A DNA stretch of 64,000 nt from Dipylidium caninum (lineage: Eukaryota > Platyhelminthes > Cestoda > Cyclophyllidea > Dipylidiidae). The translations under genes were made by a program, and so were the position numbers. A model generated the notes under the pieces. It saw only the letters and a program-made list of their open reading frames with translations, was not told the DNA's origin and ran no database searches. The stretch is from contig QEYB01000368.1 of NCBI GenBank assembly GCA_017562135.1, forward strand, positions 558,001 through 622,000, given 5' to 3'. Of this stretch, positions 22,273 through 34,306 are shown in pieces (the first letter of the stretch is position 1; every line of letters begins with the position of its first letter).

Positions 22273-25200
22273 CGCGCGGGGGTGCGTGTGTGTGCATGCG
22301 CAGAAGAGTTGGCGGGCGAGGGCGCCTAATTATCATTACCCCAGGGGGACTCCGTGGGATGTGTACGAACGCGGATGTGGACGCGGACGCGGATGCAGCG
22401 TAGGTGCGTGTCTTCGGGCGTCTTGTTGCCCGACTGAGTCAACCGCATGTGTGCGGGAAAACGAGTCTAGACAACAGCAAACGGTGGTGCGCACCGCACA
22501 AGCCATAAAATGGGCCCCAGACGCTTCCCGCTTCAGTCGCGCGCGCGTTCGCGCCCCGTCCGAGGCGGCCACTGCCGGCGCTGCTGACACGTTCCACCTT
22601 CGGTTTGTGCGCCGGCACGCGCGCACAGCCTCCAACCCAGCTGGCCAGACGGGAGGTGTGTGTGTGTGTGTGCAGACACCAGACGGGCGGAGAGACGGGC
22701 AGACAGGCAGAAGTATCTACATGCGTCTCTACCCGCCGCGTAGGGCTTTTCCATGGATAGAAAAATTCCCATATATTAGCCCGACTTTCAGACGATTTAA
22801 TATCCGTGACTGTTAAAAGTAGCCAGTTTCGCTGTTACGCTATTTTTGTGAATAAAATTGAAGGCAGAGAATGGCTGGTAGGCAACGTTAGTACAGTGAG
22901 GGGGTACTGACAACATTCACTTCTTTCCCAGGCAATAGTAGAGGACACCACAGACGGGCACTGCACTGCACTGCTAAGGCGGAGAGTGCTTGGAACGGGC
23001 CGGTGAGGCCCATCCCAGCAGCTCGGTGGTCCTGAAACCCACAGTGGGGTTACTCCGAACCGCCTCCCTCTTAGAAAATAGTGACTGGGAGTGGGTTGTC
23101 CCTTGAACGCAGTGACACGGTTGTGGGCAAATTGACACTTGGAGGGGAGGGGGTTGGCGCGGACCTCAACGACGGCTCTGCCGATTTGTGGCTCACTGGT
23201 GCGCAGGCCGAAGGTTTTGTGAGCAAGTAGGCGGGCAATAAACTATTCCGTAAGTCTGTAGTTCCCCTATCGCTCGCGGATGACCAGGGAAGCAACAATG
23301 AAAGCTATTAAAAGGAGCCTCGACAGTTACGGGCAGTCTCTCCTCCATGGCCGTCTGTTTAACAACGCTTTTTGTAAGTTCACAAAATTTCCCCAAAACG
23401 TTGCCTCTACTACCCAGTGTGTACCCTGTACCAATTCGACCGCCTGATCGAAATAACGGCAATTTAATGATTGACTTTAGCTCTTCCTTATCCCATTTCA
23501 AATATGTTCCCGTCATAACTGTGTTTATGGCTCTTAGACTCCTCTTTGCCAAAATTTAATATGTGAAGTCCCAGGGTAAGGGTTCCCCTCATGTTATGCC
23601 TGGGTTACTATCATCTATGCATCCGCCGTGTCTCGTGGGCGAAACGTCTGCCATTCGTTTACAACTTACACCATACTTGTTGTAGCGCCTTATGTCTACT
23701 TAAGTTTTGTGTTGTATTATCATTGCGAGGCAAAACTGCGGAGGGAATGGTGAGAAGCGCAATAACACGGACAGTTAGCAAGCATAGACAGTAACGCATT
23801 GGGTGCGTCGGTGTGTCTTGATGTGGGCGACGATGAGACAAAACGATACAACTTGTGTGAGGACAATCAGCTCATTATTCTATTTTCAGCGGGTACGCGA
23901 CAGCGAGATGGTGAGTTGCGTCAGACATACACACTCTTATCTCTTATTTTTGCCTCCTCTGATCAGACGCGTCGCCACCCGCGTGTACACGCGCACAGAC
24001 GCCTGCGGTCCTTTCATGTGCCCCCTTACATCGACATCCACATTCTTACCCCATCCCGGCATGTCTCGAGCCCGACCGTCCGCCCCTCCCTTCGCCCTTC
24101 CTCTTCTTCTTCTTCCCCCTCACCCGACACTCGTGCGTTGGCGAGCGCGCATCTGATATGCTGGTACGCACAGGGACGTGCGCACCAGAACCTCGAAGCT
24201 GATTGGGCGAGGGGCGCGCGGGCGGACATGTTCATTGGCTGGAGTGAGCATTGACGGCGCTCCCCTGGTTCCTCTTCAGTCATCACCTCGTCTTCCCCTC
24301 CTAAACACTCAACCCACTCTTATTGTATTCTATACTGCGCATACACACTCTCCACATTTGCATTAATTGGCAAAAGACTCTCCACCCTATACGCCCGTCA
24401 ATTCTAACACAGACCCCGACTTAAAATTGAAATTTAATGGTTTTTCGGCCTTAGCCTTTTCAATATGCATCGATGGAGTTCAAAGTTTTCGACATAGTTA
24501 ACAGGAGTCATGTTTTAAAATGCATGAGGGTCACGGCAGCTTGGATTGTAAGTGACCACCACTTACATGTCCGTTCATAGGATGCAAAGTGATATCCTGA
24601 TAAAACTTTCAAATTCCTATTGACAGTAAGATTCTTACATATCATAATGTCCGTCTTTGGCCACTTCTAAATTCTGTACTTTTCCCTGATGAAATCGACC
24701 ACTATAATGTCCATGTTGCCCCTACGGAAATGGAACGAAGGATAAAACTCGGGATCCCTCGCTCGCATTGCAGGGTCTTCGGGGCGCCCTAAAGGGTCTT
24801 TCCGACTTCATCGACCCCAGCGACTGTATTGCTAACCGACGGAGTCATTCCTAAGGCCCACGGGTTCTCTTCCACTGGCTGCAAAAGAGTCAGCCACATC
24901 TCGAATGGCCGCAGTTAAGACGAACTCGTGCTTGTAAACGGTTAAATTCTCGACATCAACCACCTGAGAGGTAGAAGTAGTTCGGGTGAAGAGTTCTCAT
25001 GTTTGTGTAGATAAGCAGTTGTGCCATCTTGGAGGACTGTGCCCTAGCAGAGAACAGGGGAAAGTTGTCCATAACCTAATAATTACACAGCTTTCCTACT
25101 TTCTTGCGGCATGTCATTGCTTGGCCTACGTTAAGGCTGGTGAGAAAAGGAGCTATTTCGGCGAGGCATAGAATAATTGACTGGCCTTTGCAGCGGGTTT

Positions 25201-26367
25201 CGGGAAAGGTCATGTGGACTTCTCATTATTTGCTCGGCAAACCGTTAGAGCAGTGGACTTAAGTATGGACTCCAAAACTTGTTACCGGAGAGTGTTAAAA
25301 GAGTCAGTTAAAAGACTTGTAGTTACAGTTTGTTCACAGGCGAAAGTTGGCAACTTTTGACAGTTCCTTTCCAGAAGTTCAAGTGGGAAATAGCGTGGCA
25401 GCAATGGGGTCGGAGGACATCATTCCAACTGATGTCGCCAAATGAAATAGACGATCACCCTTCCGCCTGCCTCAGCAGCCCAAATTTCAGTGTCAGAGAC
25501 AGATTAACCCAAACTACACGGACACTTTTCTCGTGGCCGGTATAATATTCTGCTTTGTTTTAGCAAGAAGTGGTGCATGCAAGGCTATTTATTCACCTCC
25601 TTCATCTCTGTGCTTTCCAATTAGCGGCCTGATCTCCGCCCGGCAGTCAAACTCGTAGCTTGAATGCCTCAGCGCCAAGAACTCCCGTGCTGCTTAGTCG
25701 AGCACAGGGGCTACCGATGCTTGGCAGCGAGAAGGTCTCTGAGCTACTCGGTTCCACATCATTCGCAAAGTGTGACAGTCAAGCGCCACGAAGGGTTAGA
25801 CAGCCTTCGGGACCTCTTGTCCACTCCCTGGGCCCCTCCACCAGGCAACTCTCAAGTCGAGCTGTCGCAGAGAGCAGGGCCCAACTGCTCTTGTTTGTTC
25901 AATTTATTGTGTTTTAGACCGGCTATGGTAGGTGCTGTAGGAAGCTTATTGTTTATGAAAGATTTTAGAGAATTAAATGACTCTGCTCACCCCTCAGTGT
26001 GCACCAAAGCCTGTGGCGACACAAAGAGGCTTGAAGGCACGCTTCGGCGAGGATGCCTTTTCGTTGACTGTGCACGTATTGCTCACGGAAGGGGAATATC
26101 AGGTGGTCGGATTCGTGGGGTTAAGCAAAGATGACTCGGAATTGTTATGATATTATCGGTTATTTTCATGCCTTGGATGTTCTGCTCCTTCGTTTGTCCG
26201 CTGGTCAGTCCTCACAGTCCACTTCCAGGGAGGAACGGAAGAATAACGAAAACAATTACACAGGCGCGCACATACGCAAACACTTCCAAATAGGACATCT
26301 AGGAGTGAAAAACACGGCTATAAACTCAGCGGCACGGGAACTTCAAAGGCCTTGTTTACGCAATATC

Positions 26368-26456
26368 GGCGGCAGCAGCAGCAGCAACAACAACAGCAGG
26401 AGCAGCAGCGGCAGTGGCAGTGGCAGTGGCAGCGGCAGCAGCAGCGGCAGCGGCGG
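26368..26456. repeat. GGC/AGC/AAC and GGCAGT triplet-hexamer tract
   Basis: An interrupted GCA, ACA and GGCAGT repeat. One frame reads poly-Ser/Gly, the other strand poly-Ala or Cys/His/Arg. It is not called coding. Confidence 0.9.
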
Positions 26457-27460
26457 CTCTGTGAGATTGCAATAAAGGCAAATATCGATAAAGTTGGTGA
26501 TGAATGGCTCTGCCCGCACAAAGTTGGATGAGTTGCGGACAGGAAGGAGAGACCGCAGCGAGCGGCTGCGGACGAGGCGGTCTCAGGACGCTACTGTGTG
26601 TGCCGCGCCGCGCCGCTCCTTCTCCCCGCCCCGTCAGCACTCTGAAGAGGCAGGCTGTCGGGCCACTGTCCTGCCGCGACGGCGCGGAGGAGTCGGGCCT
26701 CGCGGCGCGCCGCCACGAGCCGCCAACCTCGACCTGTCTGGCCGGCCTTTCTCCTGTGCGGCCCCTCAAACGCAGGGACGACTGAAAATGCAGGACAGGT
26801 ATGAGGGCCTAACGTAACGCGAAGTAATAACGAAGGTGACCAAGCATTCACACACCTAATGTCTACTGGAACTGTTTGCCTAATTTCTTAGCAATCGGCT
26901 GGGCTCACTTCAAACGGGCAAAAGTGAATTTCACGCCAGCCCTCTTCCTCCCTTTTAATACTTATAAAAAAGCGTCAAATGAGTTAACAGTCCTGAGAAT
27001 ACCATTAACAGGTTGATTAGCTTTTCAGTAAATGTTTTTTTCTCCTCCGGAAAGGGCGAAGGAGCGCGAGGGAGTGAGCGCGAGAGCGTCAGAGAGGGAG
27101 AGAGAGTGAGAGAGAGCTAGCAAAGAGGGATGTGCCCACTCTCCTCGTGGCCCTAACCCCTCCGCCGCCCGCCTCCCGCCTCCTGCCTCCGATGGTCCAT
27201 ATAATTAGTTTTGTTTTGCCGCATTCTTTGACGCCGAGTCCACCACCCTCCACGCGGGTGCGGATGCGCGCGTGCGCGACATAAAGTGGATGTGTTACCG
27301 CCTGCCCGCCGCAGGGCTTTGATGTCGTCGTGCGGACACCCAACCTCTCGTCCGGCCACTCACTCGCCCTTTCGTTGTCAGCGCTTTCCTCACACCACGA
27401 AGACCGCGCGTTCTGCATCCCTCGTTGCTTGCATTTGCCGCGAACCCACACATGCACGTA

Positions 27461-27522
27461 CACACACATACAGACACGCGCATACACAGTCAGACAGACA
27501 CAGACACACGCAGACACAGGCA

Positions 27523-27559
<37 letters not shown>

Positions 27560-27580
27560 GGGGAGGGGGGAGAGGGCGAG

Positions 27581-27622
<42 letters not shown>
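27461..27622. repeat. Compound (CA)n then (GA)n microsatellite
   Basis: CACA/CAGA units run into a perfect CA tract (about 27525-27557), then a G-rich spacer and a GA tract (27587-27622). A diffuse GAGA-rich stretch also lies at 27055-27120. Confidence 0.95.
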
Positions 27623-27624
<2 letters not shown>

Positions 27625-28217
27625 AGGGGAAGGGGACTGGAGCAAAGCAGACGGGAAAACAAAGCCATAAAATCCCTCAGAAAGACGAAGACCGGCATCG
27701 ACATCAAACAGCCGCGTGACTCTGTTTGCACGACGGGCTCCGGCCCATTAGAGTGCTTCTTTGTCAGGCTGATGGTCGTTGCTTCATTGCAGCCAGAATA
27801 AAGCTTCTCAGATTAATGCGTGTTCTGCTCCCATTGCCGCGAAACTCGTCGGAGTGGATGAACAATTCCACAATAGGCATAAACATACCGCCGTGCATGC
27901 TTGCACGTTGAGACCGTGGGAACCATGACGAAATGGCGAATAGTGAGAGCCAAGTCAATACGGGGGCTCCGTTTTCGTCGCCCGTGTCCCCCTTAGCTGA
28001 CTGAAATAGCACATCTCTCGGGGCGCTAGTTCGACAGGAAAGTCACCACAGCTGAAATAGGCGTGGCAGTTCAGCGGCTCGCATTTCACCGCAGACTTAA
28101 TTCGGCTCGGAGCAAAGTTCTTTCGCCACCACCTCTCACCTTCTCGCGCTGATACTACAGCGAGAGGTGCGTGAGCGAGTTCCTCCTCCACATACATGTC
28201 GGATAGCCGGAGTCGCT

Positions 28218-28440
28218 GAAGTGATTTGCGATAATTATTCCCAGTCGCGGTAATGGGAGGCTGGGAGGAGGAGGCGGAGGAGGAGGACGACCTTCTCCTC
28301 GTGGCGGGTCTCCCTCAAAGCCCTAATCACGGTCATTTAGGCATATTATCCCTGAGTCATAAATTAGTGAAATTACTCTTTCCGTTGGCTGATGCAGCTG
28401 TTGAAAACGCCATTTGTTCTAATTAATCAGGCCTCTTTCA
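28218..28440. promoter_or_regulatory. AT-rich island with homeodomain-type cores, possible enhancer
   Basis: In GC-rich surroundings, 28321-28440 holds CTAATCA, ATTTAGG, AAATTAG and TAATTAATCA cores plus a CAGCTG E-box. A GATAATTATT element lies at 28229. No frame is coding. The pattern is typical of enhancers bound by homeodomain and bHLH factors, but conservation was not testable. Confidence 0.25.
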
Positions 28441-28658
28441 GAGAAGGAAAACCCCTTGGAGAGAAAACCGTGGTCTCTGGCGCAAAGCCTACCGCGAAAC
28501 GACCAAAATCAACACGCTCTCCACAGCTCCGCCTACTGGTTCACCGTACAGGCGGAGCAGGCGCTTCGTAAAATGCCCTTCCTGCCGACCCCCCAGAGAC
28601 ACACACCTGACATTGTAAAAAAGAGACGCTGAATTTAATAGAATATATTCATTCTGCT

Positions 28659-28674
28659 CCCCCCCCCCCCCCCC
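28659..28674. repeat. Homopolymer C16
   Basis: Sixteen consecutive C residues in the window's plus strand; the exact length is unreliable in any assembly. Confidence 0.95.
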
Positions 28675-31663
28675 ATCTGATCAAGGTTTCACAGCTCGCC
28701 GGCAGAGCGGACGTAGGGCCGCGGCGAGGCAGGCTTGCTAGTCTCCGGTGGACACCGGACAACGGCGACGGCGTGAGAAGCCAGCTTCGACGGGGTGTTC
28801 TCTTCATCACACCCGTCTCCTTCGAAAAACGTAGGAAGACGAAGTGGAAAATGCCATGATTTTTCTGCTAATTTTAGAATTTAAACTGGTTTTCTCATGT
28901 TTTTTCCTTTTGCCAGATCGTCCGCTTATAGGAAGTGGAGCGAATTCTTAGCTGTTAAATAGGCAAGGTGGAAAGACCAGCACCTGTTCCCCGACGCATC
29001 TTCGTTAGTCCAGTGAGAGAGGTTGCAGGTGGGGCTTCCTGCCAAGGTGTTTTTGGCCTCGCACTTCATAAGATGCGAGTGAGGGGAGTGCAGCCGGCGA
29101 GAGTAGTGCGGACTGCGAGCCTGAGTCTTCCTTTTCATCCATGTGCACAATGCAGGCTTCAGGCGCCTCAGACAAAGCCCTTCTCAAAGAAGTCTCCACT
29201 TCGTGTTTGCATGCCACACCCGGCAGGAAATCGGCACACAAGCTTCCGCGCAGACGAACGGCCCGCGAACGCGCTATTCTGCTGCGGGTGGATGTGAGGC
29301 AGACTAAGGGACCCTGAGCGTTCACCTACTTATTCGGATTGTGTGCGAGGTGCCGTGCTTGAGACTTCGGTCTTTGAAGGATTCGCGGCTGCGGCGGATG
29401 CAGGGCTAATATGATCGCGAGCAACTCTCCTGGCAAACACTGCAGACACTTGCGACGAGTCTTCCCCTCCCGCCTCCCGCTCCTCCTCGCCCTGACTCGC
29501 GTTGCGTCCCAGAACTTCAAAGCAGTCTCCCAATGTTCCATCGCGCGGCCACCTGCTTGGCCCCGCCTGCCTCCGTTCCTCCTGCCCCTCTCCCCCTCCT
29601 CTCCCACGCACCACTCCGTGTGGGAGTATGGGGCAAAGAGCGGTTCGTACGAGAAACCCCATTCATAGGAAACGCAACTTGAAAACTGCGTTCAGCTGCT
29701 GTGTTTTTAAACCAAATTACAAGGGGAATTGGTAATGAGAGTGAGAACGAGATTCGTTGGCCGACTAGACCATGAGGAAAAAGCAAAAGAGCACAGGGGA
29801 GTAGATAGTTACAGTCTTTTTTTCCGCTTCACAGCGCTGAGTAGTTACCTGGACTTTTTCAAAGTTATCCGACCGTCTGCAGCATGCGTTCCGCAATGCT
29901 GCGAATGCAGCCTTGGCAGTGCAACACTGGGGAGGAGCTCGAATTTGCCACCGCTGGGGCATCTGCAGTTGGCATTCATCTTAAAGGGGACATCCCGTCG
30001 AGAGGCCGTGCTACTATCAATCACATTGACTTTTGTCCTTCCAATGAATGCGAGCATGGGTGTGGAGATCTCTCCCGCGCATGCATCCTTTCTCCACGGA
30101 GCCACTTGGAAGTAGGCCTGGCTTGGCTCCCGCACGAAAATGATAACCTACGTGTCTTGTAAACGCGGCCACTGGGCACCCTTTCCCATGGTTGAGGGTC
30201 TCCATTCCCGTTAGCACTGAAAGCCAAATGGAGTGAATAGGAGCTCGCGATGCGACCATCCTCTCCTGAGGCGAAAACCCTCTTTTAGGGGAGGGCGTTT
30301 GGTACGAAAAGGTGAGGCCTCGATAAGTTGCCATGTGAATACTACGGTCAGTGCGCTTTTGCCCATTTTCCCAGGGAGCCCGCAGGATGCCGTCGAGAAA
30401 AGAAACGACGTCGCGAACGAGGACAACAAAATGGCAGTTGATGTGGGGCTCTTTTGAAGTGGACACAGTTGACGAAAAAATGAGAAAAATAAGCTACAAT
30501 AACAACACCAACAATGAGAGACACCAAAACAACAGTAGCGCCTTGACGATGAGCCGTGTGGCTGGTGCTGCGGGGTACATCAAAGCAGAGGTTCATACGC
30601 GGACGGGACAACAACAGCGTCGGAGGCAGACGAACAAACACAAAATCGCCCTCTGATATTTATCTAACTCAAACAACGTAAAATACACGGGGACTAGGAA
30701 AGTAAACTCCGCAAAATCAGACTTAACACATTGTAAAAACTTATAATGCTTAAAAATCGTCACCGAAGCGTGACCTCCCAGTGAAAGAGTCGGTTGCTTC
30801 AGCCTGCCCGTGTCAGACTCAATGGAAATGTGCCTACTCAAGGCCGAGTGGTCCAGCTCGAGGGTCGACGTAATCACAGAGGCCGATGCAGGCCAAATGG
30901 GTAGCAAAACGCGGGCGCTCGATGAGGCGCGGTTCTCGAAGACGGAAAAGAGGGGCCGCGTGGGACCGGGTGAAAGCCAATTGGGTTGCCAGCGCCATCG
31001 GGCGCGTGGTCAGTGAGCGGAGACGACGTGAGTCTGCTGATCTGCTAATGAGGTTCGCTCCAATGAGTGTTGCTTCAGCGGCAGAAGTAACATGAGTGTG
31101 CAGGGGGTGGCAGTCACGGCCCCAACCCCTGGTAATCCCGACCAAGCAAGATCCACACAATAAGACCGTCGCGAGATGCAGTCCACTTCGTGGGCCGCGG
31201 CAAACGCCGTTAAGTCCATTTACCGAGGGGAGCCAGTTTATTAGTCTCCAAGTCCTCCTCATTTCCAAACGCCAATGAATGATGGTCTGGTGACTCTTGC
31301 TGCGGTTTCCTGTCATCTCCTTTAGTTGGTCGGCGCACTGATGTTGGAAACGTTTCGATCGCATATCATTCGTCACGGAAGAACTGACAAAGGCCCCATC
31401 ATCTCGATGCTACTTCACTCATCTTCGCGGTTGCGGCCTAACGCGCGTAGTCACCGCGCAGGGGATGAGGAGAGGAGCGAAGGGGTCCCGTGACTACTCA
31501 TGTCGCCTGTTATGGGCATTGAATAATTACACTTTTAGTTAGATGAGCGAAGTTGCTGTCCGAGAGCCTAAATGCACTCATACGAGAGGCTCGTGCATGG
31601 GTGGACGCGCATTTCGGCTCTCTTACTTTGAAGTCCTTGTCGCGGATTTTCGTTCTTCCTGCC

Positions 31664-31842
31664 CGTGCGCGCTAATGCACACACGTTCGCACGCTCGCAC
31701 GCACTGCACATGATTGCGAGGGCGCACGCGCACATGCGTAAACAACTGACCGTGCGCACGGCCACTTGGCGCACGCGTACGCGCACGTGCACGCGCGCGC
31801 GTCCATCTGTGCGCGCGTGCGTGCACGTGCGCTCGGCGAAAC
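31664..31842. repeat. Alternating purine-pyrimidine CG/CA/TG-rich tract
   Basis: About 180 bp dominated by GCGC, ACGC and TGCA steps (for example CGCACGTGCACGCGCGCGCG). This is the sequence class that readily adopts Z-DNA. It is low-complexity, and the frames across it are not genes. Confidence 0.75.
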
Positions 31843-32660
31843 ATCAAACGAGTGCGAGGCCACGGTTCCGAGCCGCGCGCATAAGCGCGCACATTTGGAG
31901 CGAGGAAAGCGCGCCCCAAACGATAAAATGCGAGAAATGCGAAGTGGCGAGAGGAAAACCCGTGGCGTTTGTAACCAGCCGCTGTAGCAAATGTCGAGCG
32001 GGAGGAGGCAGGAAACGCCTTTTTATGTGCGCCGCGCTGCCGAGGGCGTATGATGAAGTGTCCCTACTTGATGAGATCCTACTGCAAGTGCCCGAAATAC
32101 GTTTACTCCAAAAGCCTTAGCAGACGAAATCATATCGGACGGAGTTAATCGACCTCCACGAATCATCTCGCCCAATGGGAACCAAGCAACGAGTCCGAAG
32201 CACTCAGACATCTTTTCCTGGGATGAGTGTGGGAATGGGTTGTAGAAATAATATCCCACGACAAAGCAGAGAGACCCTGCAGTGGCAACCACCGACCCTC
32301 GATGAAGCGATTTCGTTTCTGCGCGTATCTGTGTGTTTCAGTTGTTAATGGGGCAACCTGAAAATTGCCGTGAGAACGACCCATGGATCGGTTGACCGGT
32401 GGACATCTTCGGCCCAGCAATTTTTCAAACTCGTTAGGATGCACGAAACAGGGCAGCTCGTGAGAGGACGAAACACAATTTCAGGCCGCCCATTGGCCTA
32501 ACCAATGACGCTCTCGAATCAAGGTGGAAAATATCGGTTTGTCGTCTTGGGGAGATGGAAATCACACAATGTTTGGTGTGCTGGATGATACATATGCGTG
32601 ATACTTGAACAAGCGCTTCAAAACCGGCTTACCCGCTGCCTTAAAGGTTTTTTTTGTGAG

Positions 32661-33026
32661 ATTCTTCATGCCTATGACCTTAGAGGATGTTCACCTCGCT
32701 TCCGTGTCCGCGGCCTGCACGTTTCCGCTCTCGAAAGAGACATACATCCACCTCCACGAATATCCTCCCGTGCACGATGATGCCAGCAGTACGCAGGTCG
32801 CAACAAGGCCCTGGCCGAGACTCGTCTTCGACTTCCCGTGGGGCCGCTTGGAAGCTGTACATGTCGCACAAGTAGGAAAGATAAATTGAACTTGTCAATG
32901 CGTTCCATTTTTGTCCAGTACGCGTCACAGGTGGCCCTCACGGCCCCCACCGGCAGCCGCCTCGAGGGCGCGACCGGCGCCCGTCCTCGGGGCTTCCCGA
33001 CGCCGGCGTTTGTGTCTGTTGCCTGA
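32661..33026 (+). CDS. Candidate two-exon gene for a 103-aa protein, unrecognised
   Basis: Exon 1 coding 32668-32871 starts MPMTLEDVHLASVSAACTF, seven bases after a strong acceptor (GGTTTTTTTTGTGAG at 32646-32660). Its GTAGGA donor is followed by a 47-nt intron ending CCATTTTTGTCCAG. Exon 2 coding 32919-33026 is phase 0 and ends GFPTPAFVSVA before TGA. An alternative acceptor at 32930 keeps the frame. The protein has balanced composition (Trp, Phe, Asp, Glu, His present) unlike the Arg/Pro/Ser-rich chance frames nearby. No signal peptide, helix or known domain was seen. It is the best gene candidate in the 29 kb gene-poor stretch. It could also be internal exons of a larger gene, since exon 1 also fits in phase with the exon-like segment at 34174. 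Confidence 0.4.
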
Positions 33027-34173
33027 TATTTCGTGGAAGCGGTCGAACCTGGATCGGTGTAAAAATTCCTGGAAAAGTTGTGTGTCGTCCTTCGAGTGAT
33101 TTTTGATTTTACCTCGCGCACACGCCGAAAGTGACTGCTTTACTGAGCACTTTGCATGGGCGATCCCATTAATGTGTATTCTTCTAGTTTATTCTAAGGG
33201 GTTTTCTTGGCGAGAGGTAAGTAAAAGGATCCTCGGAACTAGTTTTTCTCACAAAACTCTCATTGACCACAGGGCCCCGAATCTGAGGCGGAAGAGAACG
33301 CAGCGAAGGGCGAAGGTTGACCTCTCGTTCGCCAAAAATGTTTAACCTGAGGACAAACCGACGCTGCGGGGTACGGCCTGTGGCACTTGCGGTCGGCCTG
33401 CCGGGGGCGGGGTGGGTGCGCCAGAGAATCCGGGCCTGTGGCGCGATTGGGCTGCGGCTCGGGAGGGGACCCGCTTGGAAGGCGTCTGCGCACCACACAG
33501 GGTGGGTTCCAAAGGCGCTTCACGGGTATTGCTGGTCGCCGTCTGCTTATCCTCCGCCCCTAAAGGCAGGCAATGACGGGGGCCTGGAAAGATAGGCATG
33601 TTGAGACTCTCCAGCAGATTCCAACACAAAAAGTGCACGAGGTGTCACAAGGCCGCCTCGAGACTTAATGTGCTACCGAGTTTTTATTTTGTGGAACCCG
33701 CCAGCCTTTTATCATGCTTTGAGACTTTTTCCTCCATTCCGTCTTCATGCATATGCCAGCGCCTGTGTCGCTGTCTCCGCCTCCATTGTGTCCTTTTTCT
33801 CTCGGACTTACCATAAATCATTCACACACATTCACACACACACGCATCCCACGCGTTCTTCCCTGCTCGCGTCTCCCCACCCTCGTCTGCTCTCTGTCTC
33901 GCCCCCGGCCCGAGCTGCCCGCTGGCACCGTTTCACAGGCCGTGAGTACCATTATGGAATGTCATCTTTCATCGTCTCGAGGCGAACGTTTTCGTCGGCA
34001 TCTAGGCTCACCTCCGGTTACCTGGGAAGAAATCCTGCCAGTGCCTCATCTGCGCGACCGCACCACCTTCCAAGCCCAGATCCCAGCTACGATAAGCCGG
34101 AAGTTCAGTAAGGCGTCGAAGCGTATGGTTCCCACATGGTGGACTTAGTCCGTTGGCAAAAAGTTTCGTCAAG

Positions 34174-34306
34174 GAGTTCCGTAGCCTTCCCGGTCACCTA
34201 GCGCTGACGGGAGGTGACAAGGTGGAGGAGCTGGAGGTGAGGCCGCAGCCAGAGCAGCCTTCGCTCATTGTCATTGCTGCCTCCCTGCCAGCCGATGTGG
34301 AGTGGA
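34174..34306 (+). other. Exon-like segment of unknown gene
   Basis: An open frame between AG (34172-34173) and a perfect A|GTGAGT donor reads EFRSLPGHLALTGGDKVEEL, then a Val/Ile/Leu-rich part ending LPADVEW. It starts in phase 0, ends in phase 1 and has protein-like composition. No partner exon downstream was identified. Confidence 0.3.

Larger units (their letters stand above)
16423..32660. other. Gene-poor region, left part: no recognised gene
   Basis: About 16 kb with no frame that I can match to a protein family on either strand. Many frames of 80-190 codons exist but overlap each other on both strands and are often repeat translations (27.3-27.8 kb, 22.2-22.8 kb). An acceptor-preceded frame at about 20838-21252 on plus is the most exon-like but was not identified. 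Several plus-strand AATAAA hexamers occur (18.1-18.2, 22.85, 26.47 and 27.8 kb) without a convincing gene before them. Contents otherwise: microsatellites, an adapter-like 20-mer, and AT-rich islands listed separately. Confidence 0.6.

Noticed and set aside
27089..27801. Several overlapping frames of 110-171 codons
   Set aside because: They arise from the CA/GA compound microsatellite (poly His-Thr, Val-Cys and Arg-Glu readings).
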